Origin: Antitrichia curtipendula
Taxonomy: Eukaryota; Streptophyta; Bryopsida; Hypnales; Leucodontaceae
Length of the DNA stretch: 64,000 nt
Direction: 5' to 3'
NCBI GenBank assembly: GCA_951230915.1
Contig: OX579637.1
Span: forward strand, 6,200,001 to 6,264,000
Part shown: positions 34,749-47,574 of the stretch, one piece after another
How positions within the stretch are numbered: the first letter of the stretch is position 1
Layout of the letters: each line of letters opens with the position of its first letter
Program-made: the position numbers and the translations under genes
The notes under the pieces: generated by a model
What the model was told of the DNA's origin: nothing
Databases searched by the model: none
The model's input: only the letters and a program-made list of their open reading frames with translations

Positions 34749-37700
34749 ACTTAGGAGGAACAGATTATAGAGAATCTGGGACGGATGACACAACTCAGCC
34801 CAAAATTAGGACTAAAGAGGAAGGAGATTTCATGGAGGAAGATGTTGTAGAAGATGAAGAGAAGGAGATTCTTGAAGACAAGCTTTGCCAACTATAGAAG
34901 GTAGACTCTATAGTCATGATTGCCTCTTTGCAGATGAAGCCTAAAAAACTTTTCCAGCTCCTAATCCCCTTGTGTAGATTAGTCTCAATGCCAATGGTTT
35001 GACCTACATTGTCTTGTAATGTGAAAAAACTAGAGAAAGAGTTCATTCACGAGTACCGACTTGGAGTTGTTGTCTTCTATGTATCTACCAAGAATGAGGC
35101 AAGTGAGAGTATGGAAGTCACAGATGAAAAGATGAGTAGTTGGAGGTCAATGTAGCAAAATGAAAACAATGAGTTTATGGAGCATGTCAATTCATATGCA
35201 GCACTTTAGATATTGAAGAAGGCAAAATTGTTTGTGTGTGACAAAAATCACTGACTTTTGATGTGGATGAGTCATATTTCTAGGCTATATCATGCGAAGG
35301 CATCACGGCACATTTCAATGGACTGTATTGTTCTCGACACCAAAAGCAAAATCGAATTATTCATACAGATCATGCATAATATAAACAAGTGAATGGCTTT
35401 TCAAAAAAATCATTCTATTATTTCTTCTAGGTTTAAATTGATTTTAGACTTTTTTGGCTATGAGAAGTTTGAGAAATAAATTTTTATTGTATTGTTTAAA
35501 ATCCAGATTAACTTAGGACTCTGTTTTGAAGACCAACTTGGTGTACACATTGAATCGAGTACAAAAGTATGGCCTCCTATTTTGGCTCAAGTTAATGAAG
35601 ATGTTGAGGCCTTCAGAGGTAAAGAAATGTATTGCCTTGAAAGCTAGAAAAACCTGGTACTTGATGCTAGCTGCCGTTTTCATGGCTTTCATATTTCAAG
35701 TAAGATTTTGATTCTATAATTAAGGCCATATTTGTTATATTGAGACTTTTTGTAGATTTTGAGACAAAATGCTAGTTATTGGAAAATTCATTTAAAAAAA
35801 TAGGAATTGAAACCAAAATAAATAATGCTAAAATAGTGATTCTACAATGAAATTCTAAAATTTGGTGTTTTTACTTATTTATAAAAAAAATACTAGTATA
35901 AAGATAAAGCAGTTTATTCTCGAGTTGAGGATAAAAGTGAGACTATGAAAAGTCTCAATATAACAAATATGACCATAATTCTTTCTTTTGAGTTTATTGT
36001 ATTATATTATTTTGTTTGATTAATTATAATAAATTCTAATTGAAAAGCCATTGGTTTATTACAGCAAGAGATTGTACTTTCAATAGATTTGGTGGAAAGA
36101 AAATATAACAAGACTACTTCATTTGAGGAGAAATGCAAATCCAACATTGCAAATGCTATGAGATTGGGAGCTAAAGAAAAGGCAAACAAGTTGTATATGG
36201 AGATCACAATAACTAATCCTGTTAATGGTCTTAAGTTCATGAAAGATGTGAGTTTGTTTTGCTAGAAAATATTTTTCTGATTTTTTTGTATTTTGGAGGG
36301 CATATGCACGGAATTGTATCCCTAACTTTGTAGATATGGACTAATTTTTGTATCGTAATCTTATTAGAATAGTATTGATTTTTGGGAGTACATTAGACAT
36401 ACTCAAAATCAACTTTACACAAATTTATGATTTTATCAAAATAATTGTAATAAATATTTCTAAAGATGGTCTAACTCTCAATAGAGTTAATTTTCATTAT
36501 AATCAATTCTACAATTTATTAAAGTAATCAAAATTTGATGTCATCTTGAAGTTTTCTTATAAAAGTATACAAAGAAAGTTTTGATTAAAATATTTCCTCT
36601 TTTGCTTTAATACACTATACAAAAATTATAGAATTTTTTTTTTAAATTTAAAAATTATATGCAAAAAAATGAAATGGACTTTTATATATTTCTACCTATT
36701 CTGATCAAACATAGTGTGCATTTGTTCTAGAGTCTATTCTTGTACGAGTTGAGAACTTTGTCATTGTGTAAGTCAAGAGGCATTGGAGTAATAATGAGGT
36801 TCTCGAGATGACTCTAGAAAAGTTGCAAATGGTTGCTATTTACAACACCATTGCATATTACAAGACAAAGTTCTTAAAGTGGTGGAATTCTTTGTTATTG
36901 TCTTGTGAGGTTAGATAGATTCTTGCAAGGCTAATTTTGGAGATACATCTTGGATCCTTCTTGAATAGATGCGTTTGGTATGCTAAGGTAAGTGTTCGTG
37001 TGTTTATGTTTAAAACTTGTGCAATATGTAAGGTTTTTTATTCAATTGTTTTTATTTTTTGGATTAGCACATTATTTTATATAATATATAAGCTAATGGC
37101 TGCAATTTTTTTAAAGATTGAAGATTCAATAGTGGAGTCATTCAAGGGGGGAGGGGGGGGGAGAGATGATAACATTACTATCAATATGGAAGTTATATAG
37201 AGGCTTGAGCCCCTATTGGATTATGTGGAAGGATGGAGGATGAAAATTTGGGACAATGGTTTTACCCTTGCTCTGAAGAGAGCCAATTATTTCAAGAAAG
37301 GTGACTCTTTCATGAATTTTGAAGGCTTTATCTAGGTGGTTCAAAGAATTTTATTTTGATTTGCACTTTTTATTTAAGATCACATATTTCAATTTTAGAG
37401 TTCTAGACAAAGCTATTAATTTATTAATAAACTAATTTGAAGCAAAGAGGTGTACCAAAAATTGGAAGTCTAGCTTGTACCTCTAATTTTTGGTCCTTTA
37501 AGTCTTCCCATTTTTTTTACTAATTTTGTTTTACTAATTTTTTTGTTATTTTGGATGTGCTAGTATTGAGATTCATTTTTGTAATCCATCCTCTGCCAAT
37601 TGTTTTCATTGCTTTTGTATGTTGTATGTTAAAATGTACTTAAAATTTTATATTTCTTTATAGTAAGAATTTTGTTTTTAATAAATTATTTTGATTAGAA

Positions 37701-38930
37701 TTCAAGTATTTTAAATTAGAGCTTCTTCCAAAGAATGCAATTGCTTAGATGGATCTTCCTCCTTCCTGACTTCCTAATTTGATCATATTGCATATAAACA
37801 GTAAACCAACTTTGGACGTTTACAACAGCTCACCTCAACAGGGGATGGTAGTATATAGGCTGCCACATCACCTTTATGCATTTGTCAAAATTAGAGTATT
37901 GGAAGTCTTTTGAGGGCCTTGGTGCCATTGACTTGGAAGTTGATGAATTTGTAAGATTGAATGAGAGACAAATGAAGAGGGCTATTGCTATGAGGGAGTA
38001 GAATGACAAGAAGAAGGAAGCTTGAGAGAAGCTTATCTTCATTACAAAGGAAAACAAAAAAAGCCAAGAAAGTTGGTAGAGAAAGAGTAGGAGAAAGAAA
38101 AGGAAAAGAAAGACCAAGCGAAAGGCAAAGGCAAGAAAAATGTGGATGATAAAGCCCATGGACCATAGATGTTTGATAGTTATTCATTCATTCTCTATGG
38201 CCTCAAAGGGCGCTATTAAAGGATTGTGCAAAATTTATCCAATGTTGAAGAAGAGTAGTTGAGCATGAATTGATTGCACTTGACTTCGGCTTTGGACAAC
38301 ACAACCACAATAAGTGCAATTGAATTTTTTAAGATCAAGGTGTCATTTTATTATTCATTGTTTTATTTGGATGGTTATAGACACAAAAATTTACAATTAT
38401 CCTCTTTGTGAAGGATTTGAGTGCCAAAGGGAAATCCAACTTCTCTTTTTAAACTCACAAAGACGATGAAGAATGCAAGTCTAGACATCGTACGTAACGA
38501 CATCTTGATGACCTTCACTAAAGAAAGTGACTTGGCAATGGATGGACCTAAACCATGGTACAATTTTGTGGAAAAGACCCCTAATTTTTTCAACTCCTCC
38601 TCAAATGACTACCAGTGAAAGAAATCTACTTCTAGATTGTACTGCAGCTACAAGTGAAAATTTAATTGAATTACTATAAATTTGACTAGTAACTTGTAGA
38701 ATGGGCCATTTGACTAATGTATTTGATGTTGTTAGCTTCATGTGCGTCCATAACCGCTTGTCGTGGCACATGCCGCCATATTGTGGCATTGGAGGAATAT
38801 GGGGCATTTTCAAAGCCATCATTGAACCTATGAAGAAGTCTATCCTAGCCACAACAACAATACAACCACTACTACTAGTTGAAACATCCAAAGATCCAGA
38901 TGGTTAGCCATTGTAGCTCGCAAGTTCTCT
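34749..38930 (+). pseudogene. Decayed tandem copy of the ParB/methyltransferase-like gene
   Basis: The order of exons of 29,395-33,716 is repeated with heavy decay: TQPKIRTKEEGDFMEEDV (34,795), FVCDKNH-stop (35,238), TNLVYTLNRVQKYGLL (35,535), QEIVLSIDLV (36,063), RHWSNNEVLEMTLEKLQMV (about 36,780), DYVEGWRMKIWDNGF (about 37,217), a Lys-rich helix (37,960-38,140), NPTSLFKLTKTMKNASLDIVRNDIL (38,430) and LLDCTAAT (38,630). Stops include CAG to TAG, TGG to TAG and CGA to TGA changes relative to the first copy, plus deletions. The section matching exon 7 is almost gone. It ends abruptly at VARKFS (38,930), where the hAT-like end begins. Introns are longer and more AT-rich than in the first copy. 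Confidence 0.8.
37454..37494. repeat. Remnant of a foldback element in the tandem copy
   Basis: accaaaaattgga and tctaatttttggt form the arms, with the centre lost. It lies in the intron equivalent to the one carrying 31,613-31,700. Confidence 0.45.
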
Positions 38931-38931
38931 A

Positions 38932-38949
38932 CAGGGTTGTTCGAACAAA
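38932..38949. repeat. Left terminal inverted repeat of the hAT-like element
   Basis: CAGGGTTGTTCGAACAAA, directly abutting the truncated tandem pseudogene. Confidence 0.6.
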
Positions 38950-39099
38950 TCTGGCGACATCGCAACAGACAAACGTCACGCGATGTTTAGTAGACCCTCC
39001 GCGACGTCACATAAAGTCAAATTTTCCTTTGACTTTTCAAAAAATCACCCCCCTTTTACCTAAGCCACGTGGATGCCATGTGGCGTCCGCGTGACACAT

Positions 39100-39380
39100 T
39101 TAGGGGCGTATGTGGGTGTGACGAGGACGGGCGACTTCGTGTAAGGGCGACCAAGGGTATGGGAGACCGCGGCTGAGGCGACTTTGGGTGGAGGTGACCG
39201 CGGGTAGGAGACCACGGGTAAGGGAGAATGCAGGTATAGGAGACCGCGGCTGAGGCGGTTTCGAGTGGACGCTAAGACCCGCGGTTGCCTCCTCTTGGAC
39301 CCGCAATTGCCCCTTTTGACCTAAAGTTGCCCCATCTAGACCCAAAGTCGCCCAAGCTGGACCCGAAGTCACCTACAACG
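39100..39380. repeat. GGTCGCCC-type GC-rich array (left subterminal)
   Basis: gggcgac / gaccgcgggt units occupy 39,100-39,275, and the complement orientation (cccgcggttgcc, cccgcaattgcccc) occupies 39,278-39,375. The array lies directly upstream of the TATA box of the 39,592 gene. Confidence 0.75.
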
Positions 39381-39425
39381 CATGCGCACGCGCCCTTAAA
39401 AAAAGTGCACCCGTGCTCGCCCACC

Positions 39426-39431
39426 TATATA
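39426..39431 (+). promoter_or_regulatory. TATA box and conserved leader of the 39,592 gene
   Basis: TATATA at 39,426. The following leader (ttctccacttt...ctgccttgtatcctttagtggctacatgcgtg) is recognisably the same in front of the 46,695, 49,521 and 54,104 genes. Confidence 0.5.
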
Positions 39432-39591
39432 CCCATGTGCCCATACGGTTTTCTTCACCTTCATTCTCCACTTTGGCTCTCTGCCTTGTATCCTTTAGTG
39501 GCTACATGCGTGATCCTTGTGTTGAATATTTACTTCTTACTTCATTCATCCAAGCTTGTATTATCGCAAGCTCTTGACGGATAGAGATCCC

Positions 39592-42174
39592 ATGGCTACC
39601 GGAGGCAACAGTGATAGGTCACTTCCTCTCCCTCAAACGACGCGCACTCCTGGTTGCCTCAACAAGGCTGCCAAAGATAGGACTCGGAAGCACAAGGGCA
39701 CCATTCATCAAAAGCGGTTGCATATGTTGCATAGTGAAAACCACATTGCCTTTAAAGGGTGGAATGAGGAGCCAGAGCCATGGACAATGCAATCTTGCAA
39801 AAACTACATCAAATGGTGTTACATCAGCAAGAGGTTTCCGGCATGGCGCCATTATCACAACCGTCACACTAACAAGGCAAATCTAAAGCATTGCGAAAAT
39901 GCAGACTTCACACAAAGGTGTATAGAATTGTGGCAAGCTCTTTATAAAATCCCCAACGTGGACAAGAATGAAGTACCTCTCTTCATCGCTAGAAGAGCAT
40001 ATATTGAGGTGGCCCTAAAAAAGGAGGTCGATTGGAGCACAATCAAGGAAATTACGTATGTGGCACGTCCAACAAGCGGATCAATACCAAGAGGTGTTAT
40101 GGCTTTTCTAGACGGGGGACTTGGGCCTATTCGAAGTGCTCATAAAAACAGAGTAGCTATTGAAGTTCACACTGATGATTCCAAAGAAGATCCTGATTCT
40201 GACGATACGCGGATGCTAAAGATAGCACAAGACAAAGAAGACACTGTGGGCTCCACCAAAGTTCAGACTGAAAATGACAAGGACCGTTCAACGTCACAAG
40301 GTGAGAGAGCAAAAAACCTCCCAAAGGTGCGACGTTCAATCACGCAAATTGGGCCAGGATCAACTTCAGCAGCAAGTCCGGACCCACCGTCGCCAGCACA
40401 AGATGCCAACAACGTCTTTGAATTCGGTCCAAACGATGACATGCCTATGGGAGCAGTTGTCCGTGCTTCCATCCCTCAATCTATAGTGAGTCGAACTGAC
40501 AACACTATAACTCTAGCTAAGGCTCTCCTAAAGACCAAGTACATTAACATTGCTTTGCTGCAAAGCAATGTGAAGAAGTTGCAATCTGAGTGTGAACACA
40601 AAAATGGTCTCCTTTCTCAACAATCTATAGAACTGCAACGCCTCAAAGACAAAGTGCAAGACACTTTTACTTTGTCGGACATGGATGACGCCTTTCTTGA
40701 GCCTAATTCACATCATTTGGACAAGGTTGTAGGCGACCTCACTGATGATTTGCTTCACCATTCCCCTCTTGCCAAGCGTGCCAAGCATTCTTCAATGACT
40801 CCATATGTGCTTATTACAGCAATCATGGAAGATACTACCACAAATGATCTCCAGGAGACCCAAGATTCACTCTCGTTTCCTGCGATTCCTCATTCCGTAC
40901 AATTGTAGAAAAGATTGGATCTCAAAAAAGAAAACAAAATGCTTCGAGAGCAGTTGTCACAGTTGGCGGCCACATACTATCATTGGAAGGTCGCGTGCAT
41001 CCTCTCAGTGGACGGATCACAACAAGTTGCAAAGGAATTGGAGAAAATTTCAAGAAACTTCGTTGCACAAGAGCCTAAACGAGAGTGCGGTCTCACGTCT
41101 TGGGCATTGATGGAGGACATGTTCCTTGCTAACATGGACTTGGTGAAAAAGACCGACATTGATTGGACAGAAAATGATTGGGACCACAAAAAACAAATGT
41201 CCAGCCATATCGAAGTGGAGGAAAAAAAGCTACTATGGCCACATTTTGCACCCTTTGTTTTGGACCACACCAAATGTCCCATATGTCTAGAGCAATTTGG
41301 CCCCAAAGGTGGCTGGGCACTTGGATCCTGTACATATGTGTACCATCCTCAGTGTCTCATCACGCAATGTTTGATTAGACGTCGTTGCGTTCTGTGTTCA
41401 GCACCATTCCATAATCGTTTGTACACCATGTTCAACTTGACGACTTACATGCCTCTTTCTTGGAAACACAGCAGTGATACGACAGAAGACACTAAAATGT
41501 AGGGCAGAGACTTGCTCTGGAACTGGAAACAAGGAAACCATGATTTGGAAAAGGGAGTTGCTAGTTCCCAACTAAATTAGGAAACAGATCCAGAAGAAAT
41601 TGTCAGAGTTGGAGTCAAGCTGATGGGAAAAGGACCACAATGCGAAGGGAAGAGGGCATTCTTCTACTAGTGCCTTGGTGGATATTTCAATAAGAGCTCC
41701 AGAACCTTCAATTGGGGTCCTCATCCACAACGACACCGTTGGAATTTTCAAGGACTAAGGGTGGTCAATCAAGATGCAACGGCCTCCATGGATGAATTGG
41801 ACAGCATGTCTTACTTAGACTCTGTATACGAGCCTTATTACCAAACTCAAGCCCTCGACTATCTATTGGAAGAACACTCTCCAAAGACCACAAAGACCCT
41901 CGAAGCTCTAAAGATTTCCAACGTCTTGGAATCCATTTTGAAGGCGAACGGACCAGCTTCACGAACTCGTGCCAAGCGTAAGCTTGGTGTTGGGGAGTCA
42001 TCCACCTACGAGCGTGGCGAAGGAAGTGGTTCTCAAAACGACCTAGATGTTATCATCGAAACATTTTTGTTCTTCGTTTATGTCAACATCTTTTTGCGTA
42101 ATAGTATACGTGCTGTAAGGCCCCTAGCATATGGTCATACTATATCTACACTAGCAATGGCGAGCAGTGTTTAG
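39592..42174 (+). CDS. hAT-borne accessory protein with C-terminal RING finger
   Basis: ATG at 39,592; one frame runs 861 codons without a shift. Residues 1-60 are basic. Residues about 60-165 form the conserved domain of this family: HIAFKGWNEEPEPWT, NYIKWCYISKRFP, CIELWQALY and VALKKEVDWSTIKEI. A disordered Ser/Asp-rich part and a coiled coil follow (about residues 310-455). A RING-like finger lies at about residues 562-606 (41,275-41,409): CPICLEQFGPKGG, CTYVYHPQC and CVLC, with the FGPxG insertion seen in the gene at 8,342-11,659. This suggests ubiquitin ligase activity, with the N-terminal domain perhaps choosing partners or DNA. TAG occurs at 40,906, 41,500, 41,578 and 41,668; the protein may really end at 41,500. 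The gene is transcribed inward from the left terminus. Confidence 0.6.
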
Positions 42175-42817
42175 TAGTTTTGTTTTTCTTCTTCGATTCC
42201 ACTTCTGTGGCTTTGTTTTATAATTTATACTTATGTACTGCAATTTTATATTGCTTTGATTTTCAATATATACTACCTTGCCTTTCTTGTTTAAAAATGA
42301 GGCCATCTTTACAAAATTTGGAAATCTTCATCAATATTTAATTCTAAACAAATCCAACCCAAACTATTTTTTGCTTCACTTAATCAAGTACATTGTTCAA
42401 AAAATTTAGATTCATCATCCTGGCTAATTGCCAGTTCAATGTGCCTAAAATTGAAATTGTAGACTTCTCTACCTTGTATTGAAGGTGAAGTAATGTCGTC
42501 CAACATTTCTAGAACAAAAAACACGTACGTCTTGTAACTTCTGCAATTCAATGAATAAGTAGGAAAACGGGTTCACAATACATATAAAAAAATTGAACCA
42601 CAGATCTCTTGCTAGAACAATCTCACCAATGAAATTAGTATATTTCAATTCCATCTTAGAGCTTTTAACACATTAGTTTTTCCTTCAATCTTGAACTTAA
42701 TTCTTCTTAACAAGTGAAAATGAAGTGTTTTTTTTTTTTTGATTTACTAAACTCTAAATTCAATTCTTCAACATATAAAAATAGTGGATTCAAAATCAGT
42801 ATTGCCCAAATTCTAAG

Positions 42818-43746
42818 TTAATCCCTAAAGTCCCATTGTCCCCTCGGGGGACAAATGGGATTTCAGGCAGGAACCTACACGCTGAATTTTTTGTTCTGAT
42901 TTTTTGAAACTTTTTTTGAAGAAAGAAAAACTGATTTTCTTCGTGGGAATATAATTTTTATTTCAATTGGTGCCCGGGAGCAAAAGTTATACCACAAAAA
43001 GCCCCAAACCAAACTCAGCGGGCAGCACCAGAAAATTCACAGTTAGTCAAAATAAATTTTTAAATTTTTTTTTCCTAAAATATTGAATTTCTATATACGT
43101 GAAGCTTTTATTCATTCTATTTGGACAAGTATTGAAAAAGTTATGGACAATCCTGTTTTTTGGGCAATCTAAGCATTTTCTTGGAAAAATAACTTATAGG
43201 ATTCATATTTGAATGCAATTTTCACAATTTTGAAAAAAAAATATTAGACAAGGTTTTTCTTTTTTGCTAGAACAATCTCACCGTTGGAATTATTGTGTTT
43301 CAATACCACCTTGGAGCTATGAATGAATTAGTTTCTTATTCAATCTTGGACCTACATCTACTTAACAATTTTTTAAGGAATGAAAATCGAGTGTTTATTT
43401 TTTGAAATTTTTTTCATAAGTTCTCAACACAATTCTTCAATACAAAAAATTTTAAACTTGGAGTCCATAGAGTAAATTTTTGTTCCAAATGGCGACCAAA
43501 GTCAGCTGAAATTGGAAAAAAAGCATTCAAAAACACTACTTTCCAACTTTGAATGCTGATATCTTCCAATCCGTATGGTCAAATTTGATGAAATTTTTAT
43601 CACATGATCTTAAACAAGTGAAGTACAATATCCTATGGTTAAATTTTTTCTTAAAAAGTTTTATTGTTTTCTTGGATGAACGCAGCAGAAATGACAGTTT
43701 TCAGTGGTTTCTGGCCAGAAAATGGCCTTGGGACTTCAGGGGTTAA
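42818..43746. mobile_element. TTAA-bounded element, second copy
   Basis: TTAA then tCCCTAAAGTCCCA at the left (42,818). At the right end (43,743-43,746), read inward, it is TTAACCCCTGAAGTCCCA. Size and interior wording (ggtgcccgggagcaaaagttat, ttgctagaacaatctcaccg) tie it to 46,995-47,574 and 49,840-50,444. Non-coding. Confidence 0.6.
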
Positions 43747-43849
43747 GATGATTCAAAGCCAGAAAATCTATTCAAGCAAGGTATAAAAAGAATCATTTAC
43801 TTCACTTTAAATGTAAACATCTTACAATGAACATGGTAAAACATTTTTC

Positions 43850-44027
43850 AATTTCTTCTACACATTTATATACTAGTCTAGTAAAAGATCCTACGGTATG
43901 TTTACTTAGATATGCCGGGAAAATAAATTTAAAGTTGTCAACACCTTCACCACCTTGCAATAGAAATGGTAGTTTTGAGTGGTCTTTCTGAAAATAAAGC
44001 CTTCGGACTTCAGCACTTAACTTACGT
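43850..44027. mobile_element. Partial TTAA-bounded element
   Basis: The last roughly 80 bases (agaaatggtagttttgagtggtctttctg... to ggacttcagcacTTAA) repeat the right end of the preceding copy. The left boundary is uncertain. Confidence 0.45.
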
Positions 44028-45357
44028 TTTCTAGCAATACTAAGTTATAAGGTTTGAATCCAAATAATAAAGAACTGAATTTAGAGCACCGTGTAGGAAA
44101 ATAAAATTAATTTGTGCAATTTTTTTTTTATGCTCAAAATTATTTTTAAGTTGAAGTACATACGAGCTTGAAATTTTTATTAATACTTATATTAGCAAGA
44201 AAGAATTAAAACTCACTAATTTCTAAGATAGCAAGCAAAAAAATGATTGTCCAAAAACCAAGATCCTCCATATCTTTCACATCATTTAATATCAAAATAG
44301 AATTAATCAAAACTTTTCATGTAGCAAAGAATATAATGTATGAAAAAATCTATTTGAAACAAAAAAGAAAATTTAGGTCAATATCTATTACTCTATTAGT
44401 GTCTAGTCTCATTTGTTTTTAAATTCTTTGGCATAAGTCTTACTTCTTTAGGACTTATTCAAATTAAAGAAATATATTCCTAAGAAGATGATATGTTCAA
44501 ATATTCTTCAAGAAAGTTCCAAGATATATTTACAAAATTGAAAGCACATGTATTTGGAGTTTTGCACAAAAAAAATTTTATCCATCAAGAGACTAACGTT
44601 CTTTTATGGGTTATCATTCTTTATTTTTTAATTTGGAAATTTTCAAATAAAAGAGCAAAAGACAAGTTAGACCAATTCATAAGCTTTTCCTTCCTTCAAG
44701 GTTCGCAAAATAAAACTTCTTATTTTAACTTTCATCGATGTCATTTGAAATTCTGCAGTTCCAATTTTCTTCAATCCGTACCAAGCTATCAATGTAAACA
44801 ATCTAAAAAAAATAATTAATTTTTTTTGTTAATTTTTTTATTCGCTCTCCAATTTCACAGCAAATCCTTGAAAATCTGCTCTAACGTCCACAATATTTTT
44901 GGAGACATGAAACAAGCTTTCACAGCTACATTATGGGGGGTGCCATCATTCCTATAATATTCATGCCAAAATATCAAATTATTGTATCAATGCAGCATGA
45001 AAGAATTATTAGAAAGACCAAACTAGGCTCCATAGTCCTTCAAGGATTACAATTCATATCTATAAAAGTTATCTTCATTTTGTTATCAAAATTCTTTTTT
45101 AAGACAAACATTACAACTCAAGTTTCATAAATCCTTTGAAATTTAGAGCTCTACACTTCTCATAAAATGTCTTCACCCCCATATGGGGCAACATGCCAAT
45201 TAAGAAGTTTTCATACACACGCCATAAAAAAAAAATATAAACACTTTTGAATGAGAAAATATTATATTTATTTATTTACTCAAGGTAACTGATAGTCTGA
45301 CATCCAAAACAGGGGTGGGCAAAATGTAAAATTCCCACTCTATTCCTATGAGTACCA
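44028..45357. other. AT-rich interior, no gene
   Basis: No convincing coding frame or repeat was recognised. Confidence 0.5.
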
Positions 45358-46695
45358 CTAAGTGCTAAAAAAAAAGTCGCTTTCAATGGGACCCGGTCCC
45401 ATTGCGTCCACCTCTGCCTCTGTTTTTCCTATGGTACTCATCTGAAACTTCCGCCATTTCTTGTGAAAACAAAATTCAGATTCCAAGTGACGCAGTGATT
45501 CTTGTACCGCCATTGCATTCATGGTATGTAGCTTCACCAATGAACAAAGCCTTTCCACTTCTTTAGCAGTGGTACTTTGCTCATATTCAACAGCGGCGAT
45601 GTAATATTCTTTTTCTTTTTCTTTATTGCTACATTGAGGTCTCGCCTTTCATTCTCGTAAATCCAACGTTCACGCTTGAGGAGATTGCGCTTTGATTGCC
45701 ATACCACATACTCGTCCATGTAGTGCACCTTTCCACTTTCACGCTGCCTGAAATAAAAATTGCGATGTTTTTTCAAATCCTTCAAGTACTTGTCATTTTC
45801 TTTGATGCTTTTTGTTACTCCCTCCAACTCCTTCTTCAAATCATCTACAACAACGAGACCCACTTGTATTGAGAGTTCATTCTCATTTAATTGACTGAGT
45901 TTGTTCATCTTCTCACGCAAAGCAGATCTTACACTTGCCGCCTTAACACTCAATGTGGGATATTGTGATGGGCTTGTCAACCTTCACTTTTCCCTTCCTA
46001 TTCATTTCTAAGCCCAAACCCTTGTTCATGACTTCCATGAGAAGGTCATCATTGTCACTGTGGAAAGAATATCCATTGTATTCATGGGTGTATTCATCTG
46101 AGCTAGAAGTCATCGACCACAGTATATTTTCATCAGAAATGAAAAACTTCCTAGGCTTCGCCGATGTCACCGATTCCTTCACATCTGGCGCTACATCTGC
46201 CCAAGGAATACTTGATTCTTCTGGATGGACCCCGACCGGAATCTCTTTAATGCTTGACCAATCCACCTCTTTCCTCAGTACAACTTCAGCATACACCATT
46301 CTTGCAAGAAAGAAAGAAAAATTGTTGTTTCGATACGTTTGTAGGCCTTTATAGAGTTCCTTCCACACCTCGCAACATCTTTCTTGGAAAGCTTTGTTCT
46401 TGCAATATGCAAGATTACCTTGTTCGACTTCACTTGGAACTTGTGACAATACAATGGAAATAACTTGTCAATGTGACACCAATCCACATATTTCTGAACC
46501 GTCTTATAAGTCCAAGGCGCGGGTTCATCTCTTCAACCCTTGAAAGCCTTAAATATTTGGATGGATAAAGATGGCCTTACGCTTCTTGTGGACTTTTTCT
46601 TTCCTTTTTCGATCCTTGCCTCGAAGCGCCTTGGACTCTTTCCGAGCTTCTGATCTCGGTACAGTAGGCGGCAAAGGTTGGGCTCCCTCTTCCAT
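45358..46695 (-). pseudogene. Accessory-family gene, coiled-coil form, broken
   Basis: ATG at 46,695 (MEEGAQPLPPTVP), then a basic stretch. The family domain reads EPAPWTYKTVQKYVDWCHIDKLFP, CCEVWKELY and AEVVLRKEVDWSSIKEI. A TGA stands where Trp of FKGW occurs in the 39,592 gene. Frame shifts near 46,550, 46,445 and 45,970 split it into pieces. The C-terminal half is coiled coil (LREKMNKLSQLNENEL, KKELEGVTKSIKENDKYLKDLKK) and ends with a segment like the end of the 54,104 gene. No RING finger was found. The TAG at 45,358 ends the frame. It is transcribed toward the left end of the large element. Confidence 0.55.
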
Positions 46696-46856
46696 CGCGA
46701 TACATAGGAATATTCCTTCCCCTGATGCCAAAATGATCAAAATACGCCCTTTAAAACTCCAACCCCTAGCTCACGAGCAAGCACTCAGTCACTTCAAGGT
46801 GGATAAGAGACAGTACGCAAAGCCAAGAGTGGAGAACACGGGTGATGGGCGACCTC

Positions 46857-46995
46857 TTATATACCTGATGGCGCCCTCGAGCGTGTACGGAGGGCGACTG
46901 TGGGTCCGAAGGCAGGGGAGGGGCGGCTGCGGGTACCAGGAGACCGCGGCTCCAGGGCGACCGCGTGTCCAGGGCAACCGCAGTGGCCCCTTGTT
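46857..46995. repeat. TATA box plus GGTCGCCC array upstream of the 46,695 gene
   Basis: Minus-strand TATATAA at 46,857-46,863 is followed upstream by gggcgaccgcg / ggcggctgcgggt units to 46,990. The array stops at the TTAA that starts the next element. Confidence 0.65.
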
Positions 46996-47574
46996 TAACC
47001 TTAAAGTCCCAAGAACTTTTTTCCATCAAAAATTGCTCAAAACTGTCATTTTTATTGCATTCACTTAAAGAAGTAGGAAAAATATATCTTTTTAGAATCC
47101 AAACATAGGAACTTCTATTACACTTATTTCACATCATGTGGTAAAAATTTTGTGATTTTTGACCTTACGGATTGAAGGTTATTAGCTCTCAAGGTCAAAG
47201 AAAAAGTTTTTTTCAAGAAAATGCTTTGATAGCCTGGAAAAAAAAAGAAGCTCCAGAACTTTCACATTACTAATCCAAATGGAATGAATCAAAGATTTCC
47301 ATTTAGACAAAAATATAATTTATAAAAAAAAAAAAAATGATTTCAACTTTTTGTAGATTTTTGTGGGCTACTCGGTCTTGCCCAATTTAAGGTTATTGTA
47401 GCATAACTTTTGCTCCTAGGCACCGATTGAAGTAAAAATTATATTCCATGAAGCTAATAAGTTGTTCTATTTTATAAGACAATTTCAAAAAGTTTCACCA
47501 AAAATTGAGCTCATAGAAGCTTGCCCAAACTTTCAAGAGTCCCCCAAGGGAACTTCCGAAACTTTAGGGATCAT
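46995..47574. mobile_element. TTAA-bounded element, shortened copy
   Basis: Starts TTAACCTTAAAGTCCCAAG and continues with AAAACTGTCATTTTT, the same as the inward-read right end of the 42,818 copy. It ends aaactttagggatc, where the second TTAA has decayed. Confidence 0.5.

Noticed and set aside
39100..39380. CRISPR-like array
   Set aside because: Units are irregular in length and orientation, with no fixed repeat/spacer pattern. This is plant nuclear DNA with GC-rich transposon subterminal repeats.
30612..42174. UAG reassigned to an amino acid genome-wide
   Set aside because: The decayed tandem copy and the hAT transposase show CAG, TGG and CGA converted to TAG, TGA or TAA as in ordinary C-to-T decay, and the last exon of the 29,395 gene ends in TAG. 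Kept only as an alternative for the TAG-only element.
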